Shown here in pieces: positions 12,772-24,775 of a stretch of DNA of 64,000 nt. The position numbers and the translations under genes were made by a program. Within the stretch, counting starts at the first letter, position 1. Every line of letters starts with the position of its first letter. The notes beneath the pieces are model-generated. The model was not told the DNA's origin and searched no databases. It was given only the letters and a program-made list of their open reading frames with translations. The stretch lies in assembly GCF_001640805.2 (NCBI RefSeq), contig NC_066854.1:13122776-13186775 (forward strand). Reading direction: 5' to 3'. The stretch is from Lates calcarifer. Lineage: Eukaryota > Chordata > Actinopteri > Centropomidae.

Positions 12772-12870
12772 TCCATCCATCCAATACCTATACCACTTGT
12801 CCTTTAGGGGCTATAGGGAGCTGGAGCCAATCCCAAGTTGCCAACCATTGCACCATACTGTGCTGCCCAG
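12772..12870 (-). mobile_element. Truncated tRNA-like SINE relic in pudp 3' region
   Basis: On the plus strand it begins 'tccatccatccaatacctat' and carries 'accacttgtcctttaggggc', the reverse complement of the 3' end of the element seen complete-ended at 59614-59774. It then ends with a 'gcaccatactgtgctgcc'-like string that corresponds to the reversed 5' head. The middle has been deleted. If the pudp 3' UTR reaches this far, the relic would be transcribed. Confidence 0.6.
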
Positions 12871-13331
12871 CAAGGCTAAGTAAGATAGTCAATAGTGAGA
12901 TCTGTACAACATCCAGAGAAACACGGATACTGTGCCTATGGACGATAAATTGTAATTGAACTTTTCAAATGTAATACTTAATACTGCATGTAGCACATAT
13001 AATTGTATTCATTGTCATTGTACTGGCTGGAGGAGAAGTCAGAGATCTTGACGAATGGGACACCAAACTGAAATATGTCCTCTGTATGTTCAGCAAGTGC
13101 AGTTGCTGCTGTCCCTTGCATTTTGCCACAAAAATCAAACCTCAGATCATGTACTGTATCTGCTCTGTCTTCAAAAGGCTCCACTCTTATTGGCTATCCT
13201 GTGCTGTCAATTACAAATGTGCGTTTCCAAGTGAAGCGAGAGTCAATGGCTGGACACCATCCAACTTTCATTACACTGTGGTGCTTAAAATGATGATTAA
13301 CGCAGAGATCTTGTATTTTTCAGTGCTTTGC

Positions 13332-13352
13332 TTTTTTTTTTTTTTTTTTTTT
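13332..13352. repeat. Poly-T tract (21 bp)
   Basis: Uninterrupted T run without flanking SINE sequence recognised. Confidence 0.9.
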
Positions 13353-13590
13353 CTTATTGATTCAGTCACAAAACACACCAGGACATTAAAAGAGTTGATT
13401 TGATTTGAAGGTTTTTTATGTCGTGGTTATGTTAGCATTTGAGTGATTCAGGATGTGTGCTTCAGACCCTCAAATGCATTTATTAAGACATTTCTCTCTC
13501 CGACTGTGCCAACAGCCTGCGGCTAGTGCATGTCATGTGTTGCAAATAGATACACACTGCCCAGTGAGGTCAGTGACGGATAAAATAAAG

Positions 13591-14215
13591 CGAAATATAG
13601 CTTCAGGTCTTGGAAAGGGTTCAGGTCTCAAATGTTATGGGACCAGTCAGGTTCAGTCTGGTTCAGAGCTTACAGATTTGGGGCCATATCTTGGGAACAG
13701 AACAAATCAATGTTTTGTCCTTGAATAATGCTGCATGTCATAGCACAGTAAGTGTTTTTGGCTGGTCATTTGGACGTCAATCCAAGCACACTTACTGGTC
13801 AAAGCAGGCAGCTCTCGAACACACTCGGTGGATCAGTTTTGAATTGCCAAAGACACTCCTCTTCTCCTCAGTGTAATCCAGTAAAGAGGCTGCAAGTTGT
13901 CTTTACTCTTTCATCTCTGCTCATGTCTGCCTCTTGCACTTACTACAGTTCACATGTACCTCGTCCTCTTGCCGAGGCTTTGACAGAGGGCCTGCTGGAG
14001 GAGCCTGGTGCCGCGGCTCCCTCAGGCTGCAGAAATGGGATTTTACTGCACTCACATCCAGCTTCCCCTCCATGCCTTCCTGGCCCTTCATCCTCAAAGA
14101 TGAGGGGGGGTTTTCCCGCTCACACACTCATCTGTCTGTAGTTTTACATATCATTCACCCTCTCCTGGCCTGAGGTATGGTTCATTTCTTTCTTTTATCT
14201 CTCTCTCCTTCTCCG

Positions 14216-14216
<1 letters not shown>
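13591..14216. other. Anonymous DNA downstream of pudp
   Basis: No gene recognised. A moderately GC-rich stretch at 13960-14130 gives several overlapping short open frames on both strands, none with a known domain. Confidence 0.4.

Positions 14217-14252
<36 letters not shown>
14217..14252. repeat. (TG)n microsatellite, ~18 units
   Basis: Nearly uninterrupted TG dinucleotide run, preceded by a CT-rich stretch. A second, compound TG/TA run sits at 14917-14945. Confidence 0.92.
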
Positions 14253-14255
<3 letters not shown>

Positions 14256-15410
14256 CTCACAGTTTTACCACACTGATTAAAATGTTAAAAGGAATGTCGG
14301 TATTTTAATTTAGATTGAAATTGAATGCTGAATGAAAATAACACCAGATCAGACATCAAAATGACCTCACCCACATGATTTCAGATTTAATCAGGTTCTA
14401 GTTTATTTTCAGACATATTGCACATTTTTTAAGGCCTTGAGATGTTCGGAGAATGTAACTCAGGAATGTACAGCAGATGTGCTGCTTTATTTTAATTTCT
14501 TTGAGAGATTAATAGAAGTCATATAGCTTTAGTAAACTTGTCACGTACAGTTCCCTGGCTGTACAATCAGATCAGGACCAGTTCTAAACAATCACTGCAG
14601 GATTTTACTGTGGTGCTGCTGAAAGACACACATCAAATAGAAGACGAGGCCTCTTCCTGTTTATGGCTTCATATCAAAGACTCACATTTTAGCAGAAAAG
14701 GGCAACATAAAAGAAAAATGACCTGAAATCATTCATTCAGTAATAGACAGTAGTCAGTGTCACAAAGTGCGGTAGATTAAAGGTGAGATGAGAGCTGTGG
14801 CAAAATGTTACTGTCCACACCCCACTGCAGCTCGACAAATAATTCCTTGGTATTTGTCTAAGCCAAACTGCTTTTTAAGAACTGAATTTTAGGGATGACA
14901 TGATCATTACATATAATGTGTGTGTGTATATATATATACACATATAACTAAAACACTGCAAATCTGGCAACAAGGGCGCTAGAAAAAAACAATAATATGC
15001 AGTAGAATATTGTGACGCTAAAATAACAATTACTGAGTGAGTTGAGTCAGCCAGAACAGCAACTGAACAGCAGCAGCAACTAACATCTTTACAGTCCATA
15101 TTAGATAAGCTCAATTATTCTTGAATTAAATGTCTGTTTCCAGACACTGTAAAAGACTTGAAGCGACTTTAATGTGTGCTCCTCTGCCATAGAACATATT
15201 TACTAAGGCCTGTGTCTCTCCTCTGATTGATTGAGTGTTGGAAAGTACATGTTGTCTACAGCAGTGTCACTAATGCCTTTCTGCATGTAGTTTTCTTTGA
15301 AATTGAAATCCAGTCTGTGAAGAGTGTTGTCGAAGGCTGGCATCTTTCCTCTCATTTGTGCATGCGCTGACCCATTTCAAGATAATGGTTTCCAGCTGAG
15401 GGCAAAAATC
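14253..15410. other. Anonymous DNA
   Basis: Contains a compound TG/TA microsatellite at 14917-14945. Otherwise no gene or classified repeat was seen. Confidence 0.45.
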
Positions 15411-15432
15411 TTTTTTTTTTTTTTTTTTTTTT
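15411..15432. repeat. Poly-T tract (22 bp)
   Basis: Uninterrupted T run. Confidence 0.9.
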
Positions 15433-18400
15433 CCAGACTAGCTTTTTGTCAGACTTGAAACAGCTACCTTTAGGTCTTTTGAAGAGGTGACTGTACAGTG
15501 GGTCAAACATCCAAATGCCCTCACATGTCTATAACATACCTGTTATAAAATCCGCAAGAGCACTTGAGGCTATGCCCTATATACTTCTTTCCTACAAATA
15601 AAAAAATAAAAACATTTGTGTTCTTTCCCATCTCTGCCAGTCAGTCTTCGCTTTTATCCTAGCCACAAACCTTTTCAACTTTAATTCTGCCCGTGAGTGA
15701 AGAGGGCAGGAGAGAGAAGGGGAGCGGCAGCAGAGATAGCTCCCTGACATGTTTCCCAGGCCCCTGTCCTCGTCTGTGTTCGCGACTGATAGGCGAGAGT
15801 GGCTGTGGGACACATTCATCTTCAATGTCAGGTTTTATATCCGGATTTTATCAGCGCTCAGACAAGCAGCTCCTCTACAGGCGAAGTAGAAAAACACTAG
15901 ACGCCAGGGAGAGACATTGTATAGATGACCTCATTTTAAACATTAATGCTTTATTTATTTTGGTCTTAAGGGACTGCTAAACAGTCCCTTCAACTGAATG
16001 TGGAACGAAGAGGATGGGGAAGCTCATCAGATAATGCAGACAGGCCTCTTTCTCTATATTTTCTTCAATCTTGTCTCAGACGTGCTGCATCAAAAGATAC
16101 TGACTGAATGTCATATCTTTGAGGAGGTGGGGAAGCAGTATTTGTATTTTCCGTCAGGGGATTTGCAAAGAAAAGTCATCACCTTACTGAAGGAAATGAG
16201 GGATTATATATACAGGGGCTTCTGTATTATAGTCAGGAAATCCATTGAAGCAACAGTGACTTAAGTATTTTAATTGATTTGTCTTGACAGAAATGGTTAT
16301 AATCCAAAAGTTTGCATCTAAATACTCAACAGTAGTTCTGCAAATGCCAGCTTCTTTGTGTTAATAGTCTTAAGAAAATCCTCCTTTTTCTTTTAAAGCC
16401 TTGGCCAAAACAAACAACTCCACTCTGTACAAGGTGGCAGAACTTTAGATAGATTTCTCTATTCTCGACGCTAAGCAAAAGCATATCTCAAAGTCTGCAT
16501 ATCTCCAAAGCACAGGCCATAGCTGAATTGCCAAGAAGGGTACAGCACAGAAGAATGCCAACATCTGATGGAAGTAGTTCTGCTGGATGCCATTTTGCAT
16601 TCTGCTGCCAAAGTGTGCAACCTCGACTCGAACCAAACGGGATTTTATGGAGATGAACATATCGAAGGCCTCTGACCGCGAGAAGCACTTTGCCTGTTAT
16701 GAGATAGGATGCAGACACTGTGCTTTCTGCACTTGCTCCGAGACTCAATGCTTCCTTAGTGATGCAAATAGGCCTCATGTTTTATTCAGCTCCGAGTGAT
16801 GAGAGAATAAATTTGATTACAGAAGCAGGTGATAGTGAGGACAATGTTGGGATTCAGATTTGAGAACGCAGAGAGGAGTTTAATGTACAATTAAGACCAG
16901 ACAATATCAAATTATTATGTTTTGCAATAATGCTTTGTGGAATTAAACAGTTACTTCTTTGTTGTCTTTTGGTATCTTAGGGGTTTGATATCATGGAATA
17001 ATGAGGATTTATCAAGATGTTTTTGTTTTATATTTGGACCAGACTCATTGTAGTAATATGCCTGAACCATACACCACCACTGAAACACACAGAGGTGGAG
17101 TAGAAAACCAGTTCTTCAATGAGGGTAGAGCCTTACTGGGACGGTGTGTTGGACACAGAGGTTCAACCCCACCCAATGTCCAACTGAAAGGTAGAGGACA
17201 AATGACAAGATGGCACCTAGGCAGTCCACTTGGGTTTTCTGATTCCAAATTAGTGGGCATTAGTGTCCCATGTTGGGTCAAAAGACCAGTTGCGTCACAA
17301 CCATCTAATCAGGAGGTTCTGTGGGACCAGAGACACCCACCTCTGCAATAGATGGTCTGGAGGGTTGAGGAGTTTAGGGGCTCGGAGTAGTGAGGGATCA
17401 GTCGTAGGATTTAGGGAAAAAACATTAACCTGCAGCAAAACACTGCATTAAACAACCAAGAAACCATAATTTCTTAAACAACCATAAATAGTCTATCTAT
17501 AATCTATATCTATCTATAACTTCTTGCATTATTAAACAGTTTTCTGGTTCTGTTTAGACTTTCGCAGCTCCTGGTTCAGGTGTAGAGAAAGATCCTGGTC
17601 TGGTTTAACACAGTAAAAGTTTAGATACAACCTGTTACCACCACCTTTCCCTGACCTCAACCAAAGAGCTTCAGTTGTGTTTTTTGATGCGAGCAGCTGT
17701 GCGTTTTGTTCGCTTCCACCCCAGCCACCTCGCTGTGCCTCTGCTGCTGTTATTAAATGTAGCACCGTATTCATTCAGAAAATATGTTGCCTCTAAACAT
17801 AATCCAGCCAGTGATTGTGTTTCCTACAAAACATATTTGCTGTTACAGTTAAGTTGTATAGAAATGTAATTTCTAGGAGTTTTTCTCCAGGCAACCCAGG
17901 AGCCCACTTTTATTTATTGCGTTTACTAAAATTACCCCATCAAACATTAATAATATTGTATGCTTTTAATTTGAGCCTGCACTGGTCTGATGAATTATTA
18001 ATGGTGGGAATTGATTCCTGACTTAATTTTTAATCACATCTATATCACAATCACATCTATCTATTCCACCTTGCTTTCCACTTGTTTGACACAGCCAGCG
18101 TTAATCTGGCAGGGGAATAGTCATTTTGGTATGCCTCAGCAGACGTTCTGCCTCAGCTGCGATATCACACTTTGGCACATCACCGCTGTTCTCTCAAAGA
18201 TTCTTTGCTGTGGAAGGCTCGACAAGAGTCAATAGTGATCTTGTGCAGAGAGGAAAATGTAAAGTAAAAGGGAGCCCATCAATACTTTACGCGGGCTTTC
18301 CTGCGAAGAAGAACAGTGACAAACGAGCTAACAGAGCATCAGCATCTCATTTCCACGGTCCTCACATTCTCTTCAGTCTTCTCTGTTTCTTTTTATCTCT

Positions 18401-19804
18401 CCCTGTTAATCTTCTCCTCTTTTGAGGCATACACTGTGTGGCTTAAAGCTTCTATTGGAACCAGCAGAATGTGTGCGAATAAGTGTTCCACAAAATGCCT
18501 CTTCCATCCCCATGCATCAGCAGAGCACCATGAGGATGACAGCTGTGCTGCCTTCCACTTTACAGAGACACCTCCCTGTTACAGCTGCAATGAAAGGAAA
18601 TTAAATATAAATGTATACAGTTGAGGGAATACCACGCTTTCAAGAAAAGCAAATGATGCATTAAAGGTCATCTGGGTTCAATAAAAAAATGCCCCAGGCT
18701 TCACAGTGAACACATCAGGAGAGCCAGTCACCCTTGAGTTCCTGAATTATGTATGTGGGCATCAGAGGTGATATGGGCAAGGTTTTCGTTTTACAGTAGA
18801 ATTTGCAACACACTAAAATACGCAGTGTGTCAGCCCAGTTAAATCCATGAGTACTAAGTAGTTACAACATTATTAAATCAGCACTCAGCACTCATGGTCA
18901 GACCACACCACTTTTGACCTCATCCTTCATCTTGGTCTCAGCTACACACCTGTGGAATTTTACCTGCTGACACTCGCTGCAGGGTCCACACACAGACACA
19001 CACACACAGTCAAGCTGTATCCTCTAACATTGGAGACAACAGGTGGATTACTGCCTCTGTGAGGCTGTACACAAACACAGCGATGCTTTAAATGGTCACA
19101 AGCATGCTAACGTGTTTTGGTCTTTAGTAGTAACGTAAAGTAACAAGTTTGACCTGATGATGGTGATGATGAAACGTTTTTATCTTCAGGGTGACATGAA
19201 TGTCTGTGTCAAATTTGAAAGTGAGGGATGATGGGTACTGTTTGATGCGTATGTGCTTCACTCAGCCAGTGTTAATTTTGACACCTTGATTTTTATTCTG
19301 TAATAGTTTTAGTCTTCTGACTAAGAAGAATAAGATGCATCAGTTTTAGCCAATTTCAGTCATTTGATATTTGTTTGGTTGGTTTTAGTTACTGACATGT
19401 CCGTCTCATTTCTGTCAAATAATTTTATGTCTTCAGTGCTACATCTGTTGTCATCTGTTTTGTACAGTTACCATGGTTACAGTTGTTACAAATGTCTATC
19501 GCGAGGTGCCCATGTCACTCTGCCCTGCAGTAACACACAGACTGACTCGCTTCAGTCAGTCATTATCATGTCCAAACTCTGTGTATTTGAACAGAACCGC
19601 TCTCTCTAATCTAATCTAGGACAGTTGTTGCTGCTAACCCCAGAGTGACTGCAGCTACCTGCAGTGCTCACTGCAGAGCAGTGAGTCATTCAGAAACTGG
19701 AGTTTAGTTTGGGAGGAGATGCTATGTTGTTGGAGAACTTCAACTGAGATACTTCTTCAGCGAACATCAGGGAATACATACATCAGCCAACTGAAAGTAA
19801 CTGA
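15433..19804. other. Anonymous DNA
   Basis: Many short open frames occur, but none has a recognisable domain or clear exon structure. A TATC-type low-complexity patch lies at 17491-17519. Segments around 16590-16800 and 18100-18340 are compositionally less repetitive and could be conserved non-coding DNA, but this cannot be judged without alignment. Confidence 0.35.
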
Positions 19805-19925
19805 AAGAGCACTGTCCTGCTGGGGGAGGACCCTGCCATCGGGGAGTGCTGTTGCCATGGGGGGGCTGTGCTTGGTTTACAGAAATGTAATGGTGGTGGT
19901 CATAATGTTATGGCTGATCGGTGTA
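19805..19925 (+). mobile_element. Tc1-like element fragment (GGCTGATCGGTGTA end)
   Basis: Blocks 'cctgctgggggaggaccctg' and 'gttgccatgggggggctgtg' are followed by the terminal motif ATGTTATGGCTGATCGGTGTA at its right edge (last bases at 19925). The same family is seen at 22032-22193 in reverse, at 49085-49215, and rearranged at 46560-46885. Only the 3' end survives here. Confidence 0.65.
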
Positions 19926-20469
19926 TATTTGTTCTGTTCTGCCCCACTCATTATTACCAGAGACATTATACAGAATATGTTATTACCCAACTAAATACAT
20001 GAACTAAACATTGCACCATGCGTCTAAACTCAGCACTGACTAGTGTATATGTGTATTAGTCACCAGTGTGTTGTTGTCAAGGCTGTTGCTAGCCTTATGA
20101 GTCATAGGCAAAGTGTTATAGGCTGTGACGCTGGCAGTTCGTTCTCACTGTACCTGTCAGTATGCTAACAGTTAGCTGTCATTCTGAAGAGACAGACATT
20201 TGCAGAACACACATCTGTTCATATCAAAATCCTGTATTCATTTTCTGTTACATCCCTCTGTTATTAGTAATAATCCCCAAACTGATATTCATACCCCCAC
20301 AATGTGAAAGGCTGGAAAACACTGTCATATTTACAGCAGGATTAATATCAAATCATATGACACATGACCAAGTCTCCTTCTACCTAACCAGCAGGGGATA
20401 CTTCCTCTACAAACCCTTGTTGTAAAGCAGCCTTTAATGACCCAAGCTCCAGGTGTCCCATGGGATCCT

Positions 20470-20790
20470 AATGGGCAATGAAGAATGCCCCTTGTCCCTC
20501 CATTTAAATGGTCCTATCAGTGCTCTGCTGAGTGGCCAGGAAAGGCCACTCGGAGCTCTGTCAGTCACTCTGAGAGCCCGGCTCTGATAAGGCGCCGAGC
20601 GGCAGGTCTGCGCTCTGGGGGCCGGCCCGGGTCGATACAAGTGTTTCTTTCCTGGCCGTCACCTGCCAAGACATCAATAGCACTCAAACCATGGCAACAC
20701 ACCGCATTAAACAAACCCCAGCTGTTTGTTCTATAAGCTCCCTTTGGAATGACTTTCAAGCAGCAGTGGCAGCTTAATTTCATCCATATT
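20470..20790. promoter_or_regulatory. Candidate conserved non-coding / enhancer-like segment
   Basis: GC- and CpG-richer than its AT-rich surroundings (notably 20550-20650, with 'ggccggcccgggtcg'). It contains an RFX-type half site, CCATGGCAAC, at 20689-20698 and an E-box, CACCTG, at 20659-20664. Open frames on both strands share no known domain. This is a compositional guess only; fish-wide alignment would decide. Confidence 0.25.
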
Positions 20791-21460
20791 TCTTATAGAC
20801 TGTTATTGGACAGCTGGGCAGGATGAGAGAGGTGAGCAAAAGATGACAACACTTGGACTAAAGAGTTGTGTCTCTAGTGGAAGTCAGCTCTTCAATTTAC
20901 AGTGACCTCCAGCTGTCCACGTACAGTACAAGAAGGACCTATTAAATTGTTGGGGTGTAGACCTGCTGTCAGGCTACTGGACCGAGACATGATTGGAGTC
21001 TAGGCGGGGGGAGAGTCCAAAATAACTGGATCTGGAGTTTCACCATCACTTTTTACCCCATAAACACACACCTGCATGCATATACCGTACTATACTATAT
21101 ATAAAGGATGTGCGCAGCGGTGATGTAGAAAACACACTTCTACAATTTTATAATACAGTGTATGAGGCCATTTTCACTATTCTGAAAAATGACTGCTTCG
21201 CATTGTACACCCCTGCTTGGCTCTGCCAGTGACCATGATAGATACTCCAGTGAGAAATAGCAGCTAGATAACGTAGACCACACAAAGTTAATAAGTAATA
21301 AGTAATTATGACAGGAGCAACAAAGTGAGCAAAGTCAATTGTTGCTATTGTAGCCATGACGACAGGTGTCCAGCAGGCAGTGTCCTGCAGCTAGATATAC
21401 TGTATAACAGGTGTCTTACATTAATTCAGAAACTTGTATTAGACATGACCTCAGTGTAAG

Positions 21461-21530
21461 TCAAGTCATATAGAGCCAAATCACAACAGGGGACTTTTCA
21501 TATAGAGCAGGTCTAGACCATGCTCTGTTT
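21461..21530 (+). repeat. Fragment of the GAGCAGGTCTAGAC dispersed repeat
   Basis: Carries 'ccaaatcacaacaggggact' and 'tagagcaggtctagacca', matching the order of the longer copy at 11640-11842. The rest is missing. Confidence 0.65.
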
Positions 21531-22031
21531 TCCCCCCCCTCTGGAAAATTACAAGCATAACACAATGTGACATATTTATATCAGAGCATCAGTCTGCTCT
21601 GTTAGCTGTCACTGAGCGCACCTCAAACTCCAATGCACATCTACACAGAGCTGGCAAGTGTGAGTGATATTCTTTAAAAATCCATGAACACACAGTAGCA
21701 GAGCGAACTCTCTTATCTTTAGAATGGCTGTTTATTCTGCAGTTTCAATGATAAAACCATGTATAGCCCTTGTAAAATCCAGAGCCATGGCTGTGATTTG
21801 GAGCATTAAAGTCCAGCGGATCCTGACTCAATGTCTGTTGAATATCCAACTTAAAACTAACTTCACTGTGGTTCTAGATAGCTTGCTGTTGCAAAAGTTA
21901 AGGTGCACAGATATGTCACTTTGTGATGAGTGAGAGAGCATGTTTTTGTAAAGCTGCAGTCACCAATTAGCCCTCAGGTGTCTGGTAAACCTGGGCACAC
22001 ATTAGATACTGTATGTGCACATGTATTGTAG

Positions 22032-22193
22032 TACACTGATCATCCACACCATTAAACCACTGACAGAGGAAGTAAATAACATTGATCATCTTGTTACAGT
22101 CCTGTGTTCTGCTGGGGAACCTTGAGTCCTGACATTCATCTGGATGTTACTTTGACACATACCACTCACCTTATCATTGTTACAAGTACAGGC
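22032..22193 (-). mobile_element. Tc1-like element fragment, reverse orientation
   Basis: Starts TACACTGATCATCCACACC, the complement of the terminal motif at 19925, and continues 'aaaccactgacagaggaagt', 'aacattgatcatcttgtt' and 'tggatgttactttgacacat'. This is the same family as 19805-19925 and 49085-49215, on the other strand. Confidence 0.7.
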
Positions 22194-24319
22194 TGATCAG
22201 TAGATTTTACATGATTAATATTGTGAAACTGTCTAAACCTATCACACTGTGACTAAAGACTGAATATGATTTAAAAAAATAATAATAATAAAACTGAATG
22301 TAATAATTTAACTAAGGTTAAAAATGAATTAATATCAACTTTTAGTGTCACACAATCCCCAGTCTCCTGCATGAACATCCTGCATTCACTCCAAGCTGTA
22401 TGGCACTAATTAAATGGCACACTGGCACACATCCAGTATGCTATGTGTATGTGTGGGTTGTTTTTTTTTTTTTTTAATTAAATGTGCCTGGTGAAGGTGA
22501 CAAAACAAGGTGCTTAGTGAGTCAGTGACGTGTGACTTTTGTCACCCGGGTGCAAATTGACACTCCAACAAAATAAATATGAGTAAATGTTGGACGGCAA
22601 GTCTGAAGCTCGCATTGTACTTCTGTAAATATTGATCTACACGTATTTTTTCTGTGACTTCATAACGCGACTGCGTGAAGTTCACATTTTTTCAACAAGC
22701 TGCTCACATTCTGCAACATATTCAACTTCATAACACTTCATTGTATTTCACTATGGACAGTATAATGAGCATCTTACGCACAAATAATACTCTGAATACT
22801 GAATTAGAATTAGAGGAGTTTGAAAACTGAGACTTGAAATTTGAATTAGAGTTAAAAGAGAATCTATCGTGTAGTATCCATGTCCTGAGGAGACACATTT
22901 ATTTGTGAGACACACCAGCCAACATACTGATACCATGGATCATGGACCATAGATTATTTATAACATACTTCAAAGAATAGATGAGTCCCTTGATCATCTT
23001 CTTGACTCTTATCTGAACTAAGCAGCAGAGGAGAATCACGAGGCTTTTGTAAATGTGAAACAAAGTCTCTGCAGTGGCTGTGGTCCACTCCAAACTTATT
23101 TTAGGACAGGAGGGTCAGACGTGATCGGGCGTGAGCTAAACGCAGCATGTGGGGGTGTGTAGCGGGGTAGTGACGGAGCATTGCTGAAGAGGTAGACGGA
23201 GCAGGGAGAGGTCCATGGAGACAGTGAGCTGCACCTGCTGCTAATTAACCTGTGTATGTACTCTGTATGTATGTCAGCAGGTGCAGAACAAACAGAGTCG
23301 CAGCGTGAGAGCTGCAGACACCAGACTGCTGGCAGCAGGAGGTTCTGGCCTAAAAACACTGTTTGTTCATTTATAGACAATTGGATGATCCCCAAAGGAG
23401 GAGGATAGAGTTTCAGCACTGATGGCACACACTTTAAATTATACAGGGTTTGCTTTGCTTTGTGACAGATAAAACAAAGACAGAAATGGAAGCAAATCTC
23501 CAGAGTCTCCGCTAAAATAAAAGCCTGAGCAGTGTTTAAGACTTTATGTTGGATGGCCAAACTTTTAGTTACCCATTTCCCAGTTGGCTGGAAAATACTG
23601 GGTGGCAGAAAAGAATAAAAATTCTCTCCGTTCTCCACTACTTTAGTCTATGGGGAAATTCATGATATATAAATAAGTGATCTTTCCATTGTTTGTTTAA
23701 GCCAATAGAAAATTTGATAGCCCCAGTGCAGGTATCATAAACAACACTGGCAGATGGGAATACAAGCATACAGTTTTCACTGAGATTATTAAAGTTTTCT
23801 AAAAGTTTGTAAGATGATAAAATCAAATTGCCTTTATTTGAAACATGGCAAATAATGCCGGTGACTTGCCCTTCATTCTAAAACTAAAAAACAGACAGAT
23901 AAGGAAGGACACTGAGCAACTTGCAGGTGGTGCCAACAGATAGGACCCGAGCCACACAACCTCTTCTCCACCATGAAGACCTGGAGAGAGGCGAGATACG
24001 CAAACACACAAGAGGCAAAACCGACCACATCGTTCACATGTCTGGGAGAAGGAAACAAACACAAAGAAGGAGAGAAAAGACAAGGAGGAGGCTGAGACTC
24101 AACATCTGGACTGAGGCAGCCAGGAGAGAGAGAGAGGTCCCAGGATGGCTGATGAACAGAGAGCCTGAGGAAAGGAGAAAATAGAGGGACAGAGAGGGAC
24201 AGAGAGAGATAGGCACACAGCCTGGATACTCATGTGCTTGAGGGAAAACAGGGTTAGAGAGATGCAGTGGTTTTCAGAAAGTTTACCGGTAATATTGTCA
24301 GGACCACATGAACTATATT
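22194..24319. other. Anonymous DNA
   Basis: Includes a T run near 22460 and a minus-strand open frame of 180 codons (23096-23638) with no recognisable domain. From about 24030 to 24230 the plus strand is strongly purine-rich (AGAGAGGGACAG-type runs), low-complexity sequence. Confidence 0.4.
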
Positions 24320-24775
24320 GTACGTACTAGGTTTAATGAACACACTGAGACTGACACCCTCCGGCGGGAGAGTGGTAACAGATACCAGACCTGAAGTCAT
24401 CAGAGAATAAGCCACTAACTAAAAGTTAAGGTGTAAAGATGAGTTATAAAGTTGGAGTTAAAAGCCTCAACAGAGTCAGACAGTCTGATCTCAGCAGGGA
24501 AGTTGTTCTAGAAGAGGGGGGCCTGATAGAAAATGCTCTGCAGCCCACAGGGACAAACAGAAGCCCTGTATTCAGAGATTGAAGAACACAGGAAGGAATA
24601 TAAGGTTTAAGGAGAGTTGATCATTTGAGAACGTCCATCCATTTTGTTCAGGAAGATACAGCAGAGTATCATCAACATAGCAGAAGAAATTAATTCCATG
24701 ACTGAATAATTTGGCCAAAAGGTGAAATATAAAAAGAGAGAAGCAAAAGGCAAAGAAACTGTTTGGGATTCAACA
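24320..24775 (-). repeat. Degenerate dispersed fish repeat
   Basis: Blocks such as 'gttctagaagaggggggcct' and 'gatagaaaatgctctgc', then 'tatcatcaacatagcagaag' and 'attaattccatgactgaat', correspond in order to a long non-coding repeat common in percomorph genomes. Divergence is high and edges are approximate; the orientation assigned is tentative. Confidence 0.45.

Larger units (their letters stand above)
12622..13590 (+). other. pudp 3' untranslated / downstream region
   Basis: No further coding sequence follows the pudp stop. Candidate poly(A) signals are ATTAAA at 13385-13390 and AATAAA at 13584-13589. Which one is used, if either, cannot be told here. A SINE-type relic lies 150 bp after the stop, and a 21-bp T tract sits at 13332. 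Confidence 0.4.
19926..22031. other. Anonymous DNA with one GC-rich segment
   Basis: No gene recognised. It includes a possible regulatory segment at 20470-20790 and a dispersed-repeat fragment at 21461-21530. Confidence 0.4.

Noticed and set aside
13752..14173. Overlapping plus- and minus-strand open frames of 79-129 codons
   Set aside because: Low-information Ser/Pro/Leu-rich frames on both strands with no domain; composition effect of a GC-richer patch.
23096..23638. Minus-strand open frame of 180 codons
   Set aside because: It has no recognisable domain, signal, repeat or exon edge. A frame of this length can arise by chance in 64 kb on six frames.
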